Source of the DNA: an uncultured Lachnospiraceae bacterium | GTDB taxonomy: Bacteria; Bacillota; Clostridia; Lachnospirales; Lachnospiraceae | Direction: 5' to 3' | Length of the DNA: 64,000 nucleotides | NCBI GenBank assembly: GCA_947628225.1 | Contig: CANQYY010000002.1 | Span: 62,001 to 126,000 of the forward strand | Part shown: piece by piece, positions 43,733 through 52,047 of the stretch | Layout of the letters: the number at the start of each line of letters is the position of its first letter | Numbering within the stretch: the stretch's first letter is position 1 | The notes under the pieces: model-generated | The model's input: only the letters and a program-made list of their open reading frames with translations | The model's database searches: none | What the model was told of the DNA's origin: nothing | Program-made: the position numbers and the translations under genes

Positions 43733-44887
43733 TTAAAATTCCTGCGGCTTATCATCGTCATACACATTTTTGATCTGTATGCCATTTACTTCTACTAAAT
43801 CGTTTATCTCAATAACCAGGCAGGGTACGCCGTCAATAACCCTGGTTTCTACTAAATCTGTGCGCTCCGGATTTACCCGGACGGTTACATCCGGAGTCCG
43901 CACTTCAAATTTTTGGGTATTGAAAAGATTCGTGGCTGTGAGAGTTTCCTTTTCTCCCAGCGTTTTATTATAGTGGGATTCAAATGCCTCAATTTCCGAT
44001 TCCCCGACGCCGCTGTTTTGCAGGAGGCGGCTCATATCTGCCCGGTCCAGGGTTACCGGTTCCGGGTTTTCTTTGTTTTCTTCCACCATCTGATTTAAAT
44101 TTTCATGGAGGGATTTCACCACCTCATAATCGCAGTCTAATCCCAGAGATTCTTCTACTAAGGCATTAAAGGTTTCCTTCTGGCTTTTGGCGGGAAGGGG
44201 CATCCGGCAGCCCAGCAGATTTTCCGTGACAGAAAAATCCAGCTCGTCCGCATTTTTGGAGTAATATAAAAGACTGTGAATATCTGTATTGCGGTCGTTA
44301 AAGGCGGGAAATAAAAAGCCGAACTCCGGCGGCTGCACCAGCCAATCCCGGATGCGGTCCTGAATATGATTGGTTTCGGCATTATAGCAGAGTCCCGGTT
44401 TAGTCAGCTTCACCGGACAGACACTGCATAACAGGTAGTCGTAGACATCTTCCGAGGCATCAAAATTTTCCACGCCATCGGCGGTGACTTTCGGTATATC
44501 GTAGGCGTCATGTACCAAAATAATAAAATAATTTTCCGGATAGGGATAGCTTTCAATGATCTTATCGTAAAATTCTTCTAATAACGCATCATCCTGTAAA
44601 CGGCTCTGTAACAGTTTCATCAAAAACCTCTGGGTGCCATCCTCCGCGGTTTCCTGTTCGGTAGGAAATTCCATGTTCATCAGGGTGCGTCCCAACGAGC
44701 CGGACAGAGTTTTGCGGAAAATATCAATATATTTAAACATTTCTTCCTCGGGAAGGCCTAAAAAGGCTTCCCGCAAGGTCAGGCGTTTGTTCTTTTCGGC
44801 ATCCACATAGCAGCCGCAAAGCCTTGTGATACTGCATTTTGTCTTTGTAAAGCGTTTTTTGATTTCCGATATCTCTTTTTTATTCAT
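43733..44887 (-). CDS. DUF4317 family protein
   Basis: A 384-residue cytoplasmic protein, common in Clostridia, with no assigned function. The opening MNKKEISEIKKRFTKTKCSI with ITRLCGCYVDAEKNK, and the central NYFIILVHDAYDIPKVTADG and CSVCPVKLTKPGLCY, match the family as recalled. The cysteines at the N-terminus and in the centre could bind metal, but this is not shown. The minus-strand ATG has AAAGGGGGATC upstream and a promoter at 44920-44948. Confidence 0.82.
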   Translation of the reverse strand: MNKKEISEIKKRFTKTKCSITRLCGCYVDAEKNKRLTLREAFLGLPEEEMFKYIDIFRKTLSGSLGRTLMNMEFPTEQETAEDGTQRFLMKLLQSRLQDDALLEEFYDKIIESYPYPENYFIILVHDAYDIPKVTADGVENFDASEDVYDYLLCSVCPVKLTKPGLCYNAETNHIQDRIRDWLVQPPEFGFLFPAFNDRNTDIHSLLYYSKNADELDFSVTENLLGCRMPLPAKSQKETFNALVEESLGLDCDYEVVKSLHENLNQMVEENKENPEPVTLDRADMSRLLQNSGVGESEIEAFESHYNKTLGEKETLTATNLFNTQKFEVRTPDVTVRVNPERTDLVETRVIDGVPCLVIEINDLVEVNGIQIKNVYDDDKPQEF

Positions 44888-44919
44888 AAATGATCCCCCT
44901 TTGTAACCGGCTGGTTTTT

Positions 44920-44948
44920 ATTGTAGCATTGTTTTTAGGGAAAGGCAA
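44920..44948 (-). promoter_or_regulatory. Promoter of the DUF4317 gene
   Basis: On the minus strand: TTGCCT (44948-44943), 17 bases, TACAAT (44925-44920). The match is good. Confidence 0.6.
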
Positions 44949-45014
44949 TTATTTTAATTCTGCCGCATTTTATCCGGCGGGGGGTTCGCCTATTACGGAT
45001 TTTTGGTAGCCATG

Positions 45015-45043
45015 CACTTATGGACAAAAAAGCACATAGACTA
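45015..45043 (+). promoter_or_regulatory. Sporulation (SigE/SigK)-type promoter of sigK
   Basis: CAC at 45015-45017, 17 bases, then CATAGACTA at 45035-45043. It fits the CATAnnnTA -10 used by SigK and resembles SigE -10 elements. The predicted start near 45049 leaves a short leader that favours the ATG at 45072 over the GTG at 45051. In B. subtilis sigK is read by SigE and by itself. Confidence 0.55.
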
Positions 45044-45071
45044 AAGTAATGTGATTCATCCGGGGTGTAAC

Positions 45072-45746
45072 ATGCAGTCATTTCCACAACCATTGAGCGT
45101 AGAGGAAGAAAGTGAATACCTCAAAAGATGGGAGCAGGGGGATAAGGAGGCCAGAAATATTCTAATCGAGAGAAACCTTCGTCTGGTTGCTTATCTTGTA
45201 AAAAAATATAGTAATCGTGACCATAGTGTCGATGACTTGATTTCAATCGGCACTATCGGCTTAATTAAGGCAGTAGATACTTATTCAAAGGAAAAAGGAG
45301 TGAGGCTGGCTACCTATGCCTCGCGCTGCATCGACAATGAACTGCTGATGACATTCCGGAGCGACAAAAAACAATCGAAAGAAGTATTTTTATATGAGCC
45401 GATCGGCGGTGATGACGGAGAGGGAAATTCCCTGAATTTTCTGGATGTGCTGGAAACGATGGATGAGGACATACCGGAACGGATGGAAAAGGAAGAAAAT
45501 ATTTCCAAGCTATATGGTTTTATTGAGGATACCCTGACAGAGAGGGAAAAATTAATCATACGCCTGCGATATGGGATTTCCCGCTGGCCCTATATACCGG
45601 AGCGAACGGAAGTGACGCAGAGGGAAATTGCAAAAAAACTTGGCATCAGCAGAAGTTACGTCAGCCGTATCGAAAAGAAGGCATTGTTAAAGCTGAGAAG
45701 AGCCTATGAAAAAAGCGGAGGGAATCATGGCGGACCAAAAACTTGA
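45072..45746 (+). CDS. sigK: Sporulation sigma factor SigK
   Basis: SigK directs late mother-cell gene expression in spore formation. The sequence opens MQSFPQPLSVEEESEYLKRW, equal to the mature B. subtilis SigK start. It has region 2 (ARNILIERNLRLVAYLVKKY, DDLISIGTIGLIKAV, LATYASRCIDNELLM) and region 4 (TQREIAKKLGISRSYVSRIE). There is no cleavable pro-sequence and no skin-type element interrupting the gene. A short insertion (SRWPYIPERTE) precedes the region 4 helix-turn-helix. The ATG at 45072 has CGGGGTG upstream. The end overlaps the protease gene by 20 bp. Confidence 0.9.
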   Translation: MQSFPQPLSVEEESEYLKRWEQGDKEARNILIERNLRLVAYLVKKYSNRDHSVDDLISIGTIGLIKAVDTYSKEKGVRLATYASRCIDNELLMTFRSDKKQSKEVFLYEPIGGDDGEGNSLNFLDVLETMDEDIPERMEKEENISKLYGFIEDTLTEREKLIIRLRYGISRWPYIPERTEVTQREIAKKLGISRSYVSRIEKKALLKLRRAYEKSGGNHGGPKT

Positions 45747-47451
45747 GAATTTGCTGGAGCTGGCGCTGGATACGCCGGAGGAAACCCGGGAAAAAAGTGA
45801 AAATCTGTCTGCCGGTTATGATGCCGCCGATAATCAATGGGAGGTAATTATCCGCTATACCGGCGATATAGCGGAGCTGGATGGAGAATTTACGCAGATT
45901 ACCCCGTTATTAGGCGGATATGCGATTCTTCGCCTGAGTGAGGATATGCTGGATACCTTATCGGCGAATCCTCAGGTGGAATACATCGAAAAGCCAAAGG
46001 CGCTTTCCTTTACCCTGTATGAAGGGAAGCTTGCTTCCTGCATCCCGCCGGTGCAGAGGGAGCCTCTTAATCTCAGCGGGAAAGGAGTTTTAGTTGCTGT
46101 CGTTGACAGCGGCATTGATATATTTCATCCGGATTTTCGTAATGAAGACGGTACTACGAGGCTGATAGGGTTATGGGATCAGACATTATCCGGCGGGACG
46201 CCGCCGTTGGAATATCCGATAGGTCAGTATTTTACCAGAGAGGAAATCAATGAAATACTGGAAAGGGGAGGACCCTCGCCCAGTATAGATGTCAGCGGCC
46301 ATGGCACCCATGTGAGCGGAATCGCAGCGGGCAACGGACGAGCCAGCCGGGGAGAGCAGAGAGGAGTAGCGTACGAGGCAGACATTCTTGTAGTAAAGCT
46401 GAGGGGAAGAAGTAAAAATGGATTTCCCCAGACGGCTGAATTAATGATGGGAGTGGATTTTTGTGTTCGGAAGGCAATCGACCTGTCCATGCCGCTGGCT
46501 TTGAATTTAAGCTATGGAAATAATTATGGTTCCCATAACGGAACCTCGCTTTTGGAAACCTATCTGGATAATGTGGCGGGAGTGGGGAAGACGACTATCT
46601 GCATCGGAAGCGGCAATGAGGGAAATCAGAGGCGGCATGCCTCGGGGACGCTGACGGCAGAGAGAAGCCATCTGATAGAATTTGCCGTGGCGCCCGGGGA
46701 AGCCGGTTTGGGTATCCAAATCTGGAAAAATTATGCAGATGATTTTCAAATCAGCCTTATCTCGCCGTCGGGAAGTTCTGTGATTTTTACGGAATCTTCA
46801 AAAGGAGCCTACCGCAGCGTGCTGGACAACACAGAAATTTTGTGGTATTTTGGGGAACCCTCGCCCTACAGTATCGATCAGGAAATCTATCTGGAATTGC
46901 TTCCGGAAGGCGGGCGGGATTCGATACAAAGCGGAATCTGGAAGATTTCCCTTACGCCCAAGCGTATTGTGAATGGCAGGTTTAATATATGGCTTCCCTC
47001 CGGCAGCAGTATTAATACGGAAACCGGTTTTTTGATACCGACAGTGGAAAATACGCTGACCATTCCTTCCACCGCCGCCAAGCCTATTACGGTAGGGGCA
47101 TATGACAGTAATACCGGCAGTTTTGCCAGTTTCTCCGGACAGGGAGCGCCCTATGGCATTGCGAAAAAGCCGGATATCGCCGCTCCCGGGGTAAATATTA
47201 TATCCTGTTCGCCGGGAGGCGGCTACACAGCAAAATCCGGAACCTCCATGGCGTGTCCTTTTGTTACCGGCAGCGCGGCGCTTTTGATGCAATATGGCAT
47301 TGTACAGGGACGGGATCCGTTTTTGTTTGGGGAAAAAATAAAGGCGTATCTGGCAAAGGGGGCGAAACCTCTGGCGGCCTATCGCGAATATCCCAATGAA
47401 AATATTGGCTGGGGAGCGCTTTGCCTGCGGGACAGCCTGCCGATTCGTTGA
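45727..47451 (+). CDS. S8 serine protease, Csp (germination protease) type
   Basis: A 574-residue subtilase without signal peptide. The prodomain-like N-terminus (about 1-100) is followed by the Asp in VAVVDSGIDIFHP (about 126), His in SGHGTHVSGIAAGNG (about 193) and Ser in KSGTSMACPFVTGSAA (about 505). The beta-rich insertion between the oxyanion Asn (GSGNEGN) and the Ser matches the jelly-roll of clostridial CspB, which activates the spore cortex hydrolase SleC. All catalytic residues are present, unlike pseudoprotease CspA/CspC. The ATG at 45727 has GCGGAGGG upstream. Overlap with sigK supports a spore role; general peptidase function cannot be excluded. Confidence 0.82.
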   Translation: MADQKLENLLELALDTPEETREKSENLSAGYDAADNQWEVIIRYTGDIAELDGEFTQITPLLGGYAILRLSEDMLDTLSANPQVEYIEKPKALSFTLYEGKLASCIPPVQREPLNLSGKGVLVAVVDSGIDIFHPDFRNEDGTTRLIGLWDQTLSGGTPPLEYPIGQYFTREEINEILERGGPSPSIDVSGHGTHVSGIAAGNGRASRGEQRGVAYEADILVVKLRGRSKNGFPQTAELMMGVDFCVRKAIDLSMPLALNLSYGNNYGSHNGTSLLETYLDNVAGVGKTTICIGSGNEGNQRRHASGTLTAERSHLIEFAVAPGEAGLGIQIWKNYADDFQISLISPSGSSVIFTESSKGAYRSVLDNTEILWYFGEPSPYSIDQEIYLELLPEGGRDSIQSGIWKISLTPKRIVNGRFNIWLPSGSSINTETGFLIPTVENTLTIPSTAAKPITVGAYDSNTGSFASFSGQGAPYGIAKKPDIAAPGVNIISCSPGGGYTAKSGTSMACPFVTGSAALLMQYGIVQGRDPFLFGEKIKAYLAKGAKPLAAYREYPNENIGWGALCLRDSLPIR

Positions 47452-47487
47452 GGGCGGCTGATGCGGACGGAGTTATATCGGCGCAGA

Positions 47488-48108
47488 TTATTCGCATTCC
47501 GATGGATTTTTTGCCTTCATGTTATAGGCCTCCATAATTTCTGCCACGCTTATCCCATTTATGGCAAGCTGAATCAGGGTTTCTCTTGCCAGGTCATACA
47601 TACGAAACAAATCCCGCTTTGCGGGGACGTTTTCATACACCTTCCAGTATCCGCCGCACAGGGAATTTTTTCCCCCGTTTTTTACAAAGCCTTCGACATC
47701 TTCCAAAGGATAGCCTAAAAACAGGCCGATTTCATGGGGAAAATTTTGTTTTTCCCTAAAATACCGGTTATATCTTTCTCGAAGGGCGGGGAGGATTTTT
47801 TCCGGGTCTGATTGCCGGTAGCCATTTTTTAAGAGAAACTTCTGATTCTTTTTCTGGGACAGGTAGTTCTGCAGTTTTCCCCTTTCATAAAGAAAGAGAA
47901 CAGCATTTTTTTCGGTTAAATGGAAAACGCAGGAATGAATTTTACTATTCTGTAAGAGCCTTTGGATGCGGCTCAGGTATTTTCTCCGGATAATGAGTAG
48001 ATTAGATGGTTTTAATCCCACGAATAGAGGGGCGCACTGAAGAACCAGCTGAACCTCAAATTGTTCTGTGTCTATGCGTCCGATAATTTCTGCGATAGTT
48101 TGATTCAT
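47488..48108 (-). CDS. DUF3793 family protein
   Basis: A 206-residue cytoplasmic protein of a family common in Clostridia and of unknown function. Features matching the family are QLVLQCAPLFVGLKPSNLL near the N-terminus and FPHEIGLFLGYPLEDVEGF with CGGYWKVYEN in the centre. The minus-strand ATG has CAGGGAGG upstream. It stands alone between the protease and trkH. Assignment is by pattern recall. Confidence 0.75.
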   Translation of the reverse strand: MNQTIAEIIGRIDTEQFEVQLVLQCAPLFVGLKPSNLLIIRRKYLSRIQRLLQNSKIHSCVFHLTEKNAVLFLYERGKLQNYLSQKKNQKFLLKNGYRQSDPEKILPALRERYNRYFREKQNFPHEIGLFLGYPLEDVEGFVKNGGKNSLCGGYWKVYENVPAKRDLFRMYDLARETLIQLAINGISVAEIMEAYNMKAKNPSECE

Positions 48109-48246
48109 GTAATTTCCTCCCTGCGCCGCCGGTAACTGATTTGTTTTCTTTTTTATTCTGCCCTCCTATTTGTTCTTGATACATTGTTATTTCTCAGTAT
48201 TGCCGGTTTGTCGGGGATGAATGATATAAAAACTGATTATCGGATG

Positions 48247-49719
48247 CTAAGAGGCGCGTTTTTTCTTTTTGCGCCCGGTAAGGAAGTCCTTCCATAGTGT
48301 CGGATGAAAAAGGAGAAGGAGGGGGAACAGCTCCAGTCTGCCCGCCAGCATATCAAAGATAAGAACATATTTGGAAAATGGGAAAAAGATGCTGAAATTC
48401 TGCGAGGGGCCTACCATCTCCAGACCCGGCCCGATATTGTTAATGGTGGCGGCAACGGCAGTAAAATTCGTAATCAAATCTTTTCCCTCAAAGGATATGG
48501 CAAATACCGAGGCGGCAAAAACAATCATAAAGGTAATGAAATACACATTTACCGCGCGGACTACCTCATGCTCCACCGGTTTTTTTTCAAATTCAATTTT
48601 TTTAATGCTTTTCGGATGGATATAGGAATTTAATTCCTTCGCTATCGTCTTAATCAGGATGACAAAACGGGAAACCTTAATGCCGCCTCCGGTACTGCCG
48701 GCGCAGGCTCCGATGAACATTAACAGTACCAGGACCGATTTGCACGTCTGGGACCACAAGTTAAAATCCACGGTGGAAAAGCCGGTAGTTGTGATAATGG
48801 ACGCTACCTGGAAGGAGGCATGGGTCAATGCGTCAAAGACGCCTGCCGAGGTATTCAGTATATTGGTAAAAATAATGGCGATGGCAATGAGGATGATCAG
48901 GAGATAGTATCGGACCTCTTCCATGTGGAGCACCTTTTTTATTTTTCGGAACAGGAGAAGATAATAGGCATTAAAATTAACGCCGAACAATATCATAAAA
49001 ATAGTGACGACCCATTGGAGATACGGCGAATAACTTGCCATACTGTCGTTTTTCATGCCGAAGCCGCCGGTACCGGCGGTACCAAAGCTGGTGTTTACCG
49101 CTTCAAAAAGGGGCATATGGCCGACGACTAAAAGTAAAATCTCCAAAAGCGTCAGGGCAAAGTAGATAAGGTATAAGATCCGGGCGGTATACTTAACTTT
49201 CGGAACCAATTTCCCTACGGACGGGCCCGGGCTCTCTGCCCGCATCAGGTTAAAATGAGAACCGCCGCTCAGGGGGATAATGGCAAGAAGAAAGACCAGG
49301 ACTCCCATACCGCCAATCCAATGCGTAAAGCTGCGCCAGAATAGGGAGCAGTGGGAAAGCGCCTCTACGTTGCTGAGGATGCTGGCGCCGGTAGTAGTAA
49401 AGCCGGAAACCGTTTCAAACAGCGCATCGGTAAAGGAAGATATTTCTCCGGTAAAAAGAAACGGAAGGCAGCCAAAAAAGCTTAAAAAAATCCAACCTAA
49501 CGAGGTGGCGACACAGCCCTCTTTTAAATAAAACACAGTGTTTTTTGGCTTGCGGGAAGATATGAGAAAGCCGCACATGCCACAGAGCAGGGCGGTAATC
49601 CAATAGGAAAACCCTTCCGTTTCCCCATAAATGCCGGCAATGGCGCAGGGGAGCAAAAGCAAAATAGCTTCTGTCTTTAAAATATATCCTAAAATATACC
49701 GAATCATAGAACCGTTCAT
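48247..49719 (-). CDS. trkH: Potassium uptake membrane subunit TrkH/KtrB family
   Basis: The 490-residue protein has about ten hydrophobic segments and four selectivity-filter-like loops: SGFTTTGASIL, FGTAGTGGFGM, ITTTGFSTVDF and ATINNIGPGLE. This is the four-repeat layout of Trk/Ktr channels. Its cytoplasmic gate-keeping partner TrkA is encoded 16 bp upstream on the same strand, so the pair forms one operon. The ribosome binding site is weak (AAAGAGTG), suggesting coupling to trkA. Confidence 0.92.
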   Translation of the reverse strand: MNGSMIRYILGYILKTEAILLLLPCAIAGIYGETEGFSYWITALLCGMCGFLISSRKPKNTVFYLKEGCVATSLGWIFLSFFGCLPFLFTGEISSFTDALFETVSGFTTTGASILSNVEALSHCSLFWRSFTHWIGGMGVLVFLLAIIPLSGGSHFNLMRAESPGPSVGKLVPKVKYTARILYLIYFALTLLEILLLVVGHMPLFEAVNTSFGTAGTGGFGMKNDSMASYSPYLQWVVTIFMILFGVNFNAYYLLLFRKIKKVLHMEEVRYYLLIILIAIAIIFTNILNTSAGVFDALTHASFQVASIITTTGFSTVDFNLWSQTCKSVLVLLMFIGACAGSTGGGIKVSRFVILIKTIAKELNSYIHPKSIKKIEFEKKPVEHEVVRAVNVYFITFMIVFAASVFAISFEGKDLITNFTAVAATINNIGPGLEMVGPSQNFSIFFPFSKYVLIFDMLAGRLELFPLLLLFHPTLWKDFLTGRKKKKRAS

Positions 49720-49735
49720 TTTTTTTCACTCTTTC

Positions 49736-51136
49736 TTATGCTAAGATATCTTGTATATCGTCAAAACCGGAATGGGTCGTGACTATCATTACCGTGTCGC
49801 CGACCTGAATACTGTCCTGTCCGCTGGGGATCAGTATCGAGCCGTTTCGGTAAATACAGCAGACAAGAAGATTTTTTTTCAGGGTCAGATCCTTTAGCGG
49901 GACGTCGGTTACCCGGGAGGGATGATCCACGCGGAATTCGATAGCCTCTGCCCGGTTATCAAACATATGGTACAGCGTTTCGATATTGCTGTCCATGGAA
50001 TCTTTTTTTGCCCGGACATAGGCGATAATAGCCTCCGAGGTAATATAACGGGGATAAATAACGCTTCCCAGATCCAGACTGCCGATAACATTTTTAAAAG
50101 CCGGGCGGTTTATCTTTGTAATGGTCTTTGCGTTGGATACCTGTCTGGCGTGCAGGGTCAGCATAATATTTTCCTCATCGATCCCCGTCAGGGGGATGAA
50201 AGATTCTGTGTGTTCTATCCCGGCTTCTTTTAAAAGCTCCTGGTCAGTCCCGTCGCCATTGATGATAATTGCCCGGGGAAGTAAAATACTCAATTCCTCG
50301 CACCGTTTTTTGCTGCGCTCAATGATTTTGACATCTATTCCCATGCGCAAGAGCTGGTGGGCGAGGTAATAGGTGGATTTTCCCCCTCCTACAATCATGG
50401 TGTCCCGCACCTGCTTTGTTTTAAAACCAATATTTTCCAGAAAAAAGTGGATTACCTTTCTGGCAGCCACAAAGGAAATAATATCCCCTTTTGCCATCTT
50501 AAATTCACCGCCGGGAATTGTCACCTCTCCTTCCCGTTCAATGGCGCAGATTAAAACATCAGAGGCAATTTGCGCCGGGATATTTTTCCCTAACTCAGCG
50601 ATGGTAATGCCATCCAGCACATTGCCTTCCGGGATTTTAAATTTAATTAATTCTGCCTGTCCGTGGGCGAAGGAATTGACCTCCAGCGCCGTAGGCAGGT
50701 ACAGGATCCTTGCCGTTTCCCTGGCAGCCTCCAGCTCGGGATTAATCACGAGAGTGAGTCCCAGCTTTTCCCTGAGATACCCCACTTCCTTACTGTAATC
50801 CGGCGTGCGCACTCTGGCGATAGCGGCGCAATCGCCTACCTGTTTGGCAACCGTGCAGCACAAAAGGTTGAGCTCGTCCGAGCCGGTTACCGCAATGATC
50901 AAATCCGTATCTTCAATGCCCGCCTCCATCTGGACGCTGTAGCTGGCTCCATTTCCCACCAGACCCATAATATCAAACTGGCCGGCAAGCTCCTGAATTT
51001 TTTCAGGGTTTTTGTCAATAATAGTAATGTCATGGCCCTCTTTGCTTAACTGCTCAATCAGGGCGGCGCCGACTTTTCCGCAGCCGACGATAATAATGCT
51101 TAATCCCTGTTTTATGGGAATTTTTGTTTTCCGCAT
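49736..51136 (-). CDS. trkA: Trk system potassium uptake regulatory protein TrkA
   Basis: TrkA is the soluble NAD/ATP-binding ring that gates TrkH. The 466-residue protein is a double RCK: the first Rossmann unit SIIIVGCGKVGAALIEQL and TrkA_C, then the second DTMIVGGGKSTYYLAHQL and TrkA_C ending IQVGDTVMIVTTHSGFDDI. The second glycine motif is degenerate, as is common. ATACGGAGGTATTAATCT precedes the minus-strand ATG. trkH follows directly. Confidence 0.94.
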   Translation of the reverse strand: MRKTKIPIKQGLSIIIVGCGKVGAALIEQLSKEGHDITIIDKNPEKIQELAGQFDIMGLVGNGASYSVQMEAGIEDTDLIIAVTGSDELNLLCCTVAKQVGDCAAIARVRTPDYSKEVGYLREKLGLTLVINPELEAARETARILYLPTALEVNSFAHGQAELIKFKIPEGNVLDGITIAELGKNIPAQIASDVLICAIEREGEVTIPGGEFKMAKGDIISFVAARKVIHFFLENIGFKTKQVRDTMIVGGGKSTYYLAHQLLRMGIDVKIIERSKKRCEELSILLPRAIIINGDGTDQELLKEAGIEHTESFIPLTGIDEENIMLTLHARQVSNAKTITKINRPAFKNVIGSLDLGSVIYPRYITSEAIIAYVRAKKDSMDSNIETLYHMFDNRAEAIEFRVDHPSRVTDVPLKDLTLKKNLLVCCIYRNGSILIPSGQDSIQVGDTVMIVTTHSGFDDIQDILA

Positions 51137-51157
51137 AGATTAATACCTCCGTATCCT

Positions 51158-51186
51158 ATTATACTATACCATCTTACCTGCCAAAA
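51158..51186 (-). promoter_or_regulatory. Promoter of trkA-trkH
   Basis: On the minus strand: TTTTGG (51186-51181), 17 bases, TATAAT (51163-51158). The -10 is perfect and the -35 weak. Confidence 0.5.
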
Positions 51187-51199
51187 ATCACTACAAAAC

Positions 51200-51228
51200 T
51201 TGCTTTTTATTTAAAATTTTATTATAAT
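51200..51228 (+). promoter_or_regulatory. Promoter of the PepSY-repeat gene
   Basis: TTGCTT (51200-51205), 17 bases, TATAAT (51223-51228). The thioredoxin promoter at 54636 has the same TTGCTTTTTAT start. Confidence 0.7.
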
Positions 51229-51276
51229 GAAAAAAGCGGATTAGGTTTATTGTTTACAATTAAGGAGGTTATTACC

Positions 51277-52032
51277 ATGAAAAAACTTGGAATTGCAGCA
51301 GCGGTCTTTGCCTGCACGCTCCTTTTGGCAGCTCCGGCAGAGGCTAAAAAGATTAAAAGCCCTTCAGCGGCAGAAAAGCTGGCTAAGAAAAAAGTAAAAG
51401 CAGCCGTGGTAACAGAGGTGGATATTGATTACGAAAACGGCGCCCGGGTGTATGACGTGAGCCTGATAAAAGGAAAAAAGGAATATACGTTAAAGTATCG
51501 CGCATCCAACGGTAAACTTATCGAATATGAATGGGATACCCAGGGCATCATCAAGCCATACTCCGGCCGTAAGACCAAATCACGCGCCGCGATTAAGAAG
51601 CTGGCAAAAAAACAAGTGAAAAAGGCAAAGATAAGCAGGATTTCTAAGCAGTATGACGACGGTGTGACCGAATATAAGGTAAAAATGAAAAAAGGAAGTA
51701 AACAGTATAAGCTGGTATTCCATGCTAAGACCGGCAAACTGTTGGAGTATGAGTGGAAAATTGTGAAAAAATCCTCTTCTTCAAAAAAATATATCGGCGT
51801 GGCAAAAGCAAAGAGCATTGCCTTGAAAAAGGTGCCGGGCGCCAAAGTCATCAAGGTAGAGTATGAAAAGTTGCCGGGCGCCAAAGTCATCAAGGTAGAG
51901 TATGATAAAGATGACGGCGTAGCCGTATATGAAGTAGAGTTAGTAAAGGGCAGTATGGAATATGATCTGACGATTCATGCCAAGTCCGGGAAAATATTGG
52001 AATATGATTCCGATTCACGGTATGACGACTGA
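51277..52032 (+). CDS. Secreted PepSY-domain repeat protein
   Basis: The 251-residue precursor has a signal peptide (MKKLGIAAAVFACTLLLAAP, cleavage near AEA-KK). Three PepSY-like repeats of about 65 residues follow, each a helix with Lys/Ala followed by a beta sheet. Examples are VTEVDIDYENGARVYDVSL and KYRASNGKLIEYEWD, repeated as ISKQYDDGVTEYKVKM and AKTGKLLEYEW, then DDGVAVYEVELVKGSMEYDL. PepSY domains inhibit or bind extracellular proteases or wall components. The protein is very Lys-rich. A 39-bp in-frame tandem duplication lies in repeat three. AAGGAGG precedes the ATG. Confidence 0.82.
   Translation: MKKLGIAAAVFACTLLLAAPAEAKKIKSPSAAEKLAKKKVKAAVVTEVDIDYENGARVYDVSLIKGKKEYTLKYRASNGKLIEYEWDTQGIIKPYSGRKTKSRAAIKKLAKKQVKKAKISRISKQYDDGVTEYKVKMKKGSKQYKLVFHAKTGKLLEYEWKIVKKSSSSKKYIGVAKAKSIALKKVPGAKVIKVEYEKLPGAKVIKVEYDKDDGVAVYEVELVKGSMEYDLTIHAKSGKILEYDSDSRYDD
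51832..51909 (+). repeat. 39-bp in-frame tandem duplication inside the PepSY gene
   Basis: Two adjacent 39-base units encode VPGAKVIKVEYEK and LPGAKVIKVEYDK. They differ by only a few bases, which points to a recent duplication. Confidence 0.85.
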
Positions 52033-52047
52033 TAACGGATATAAGGG

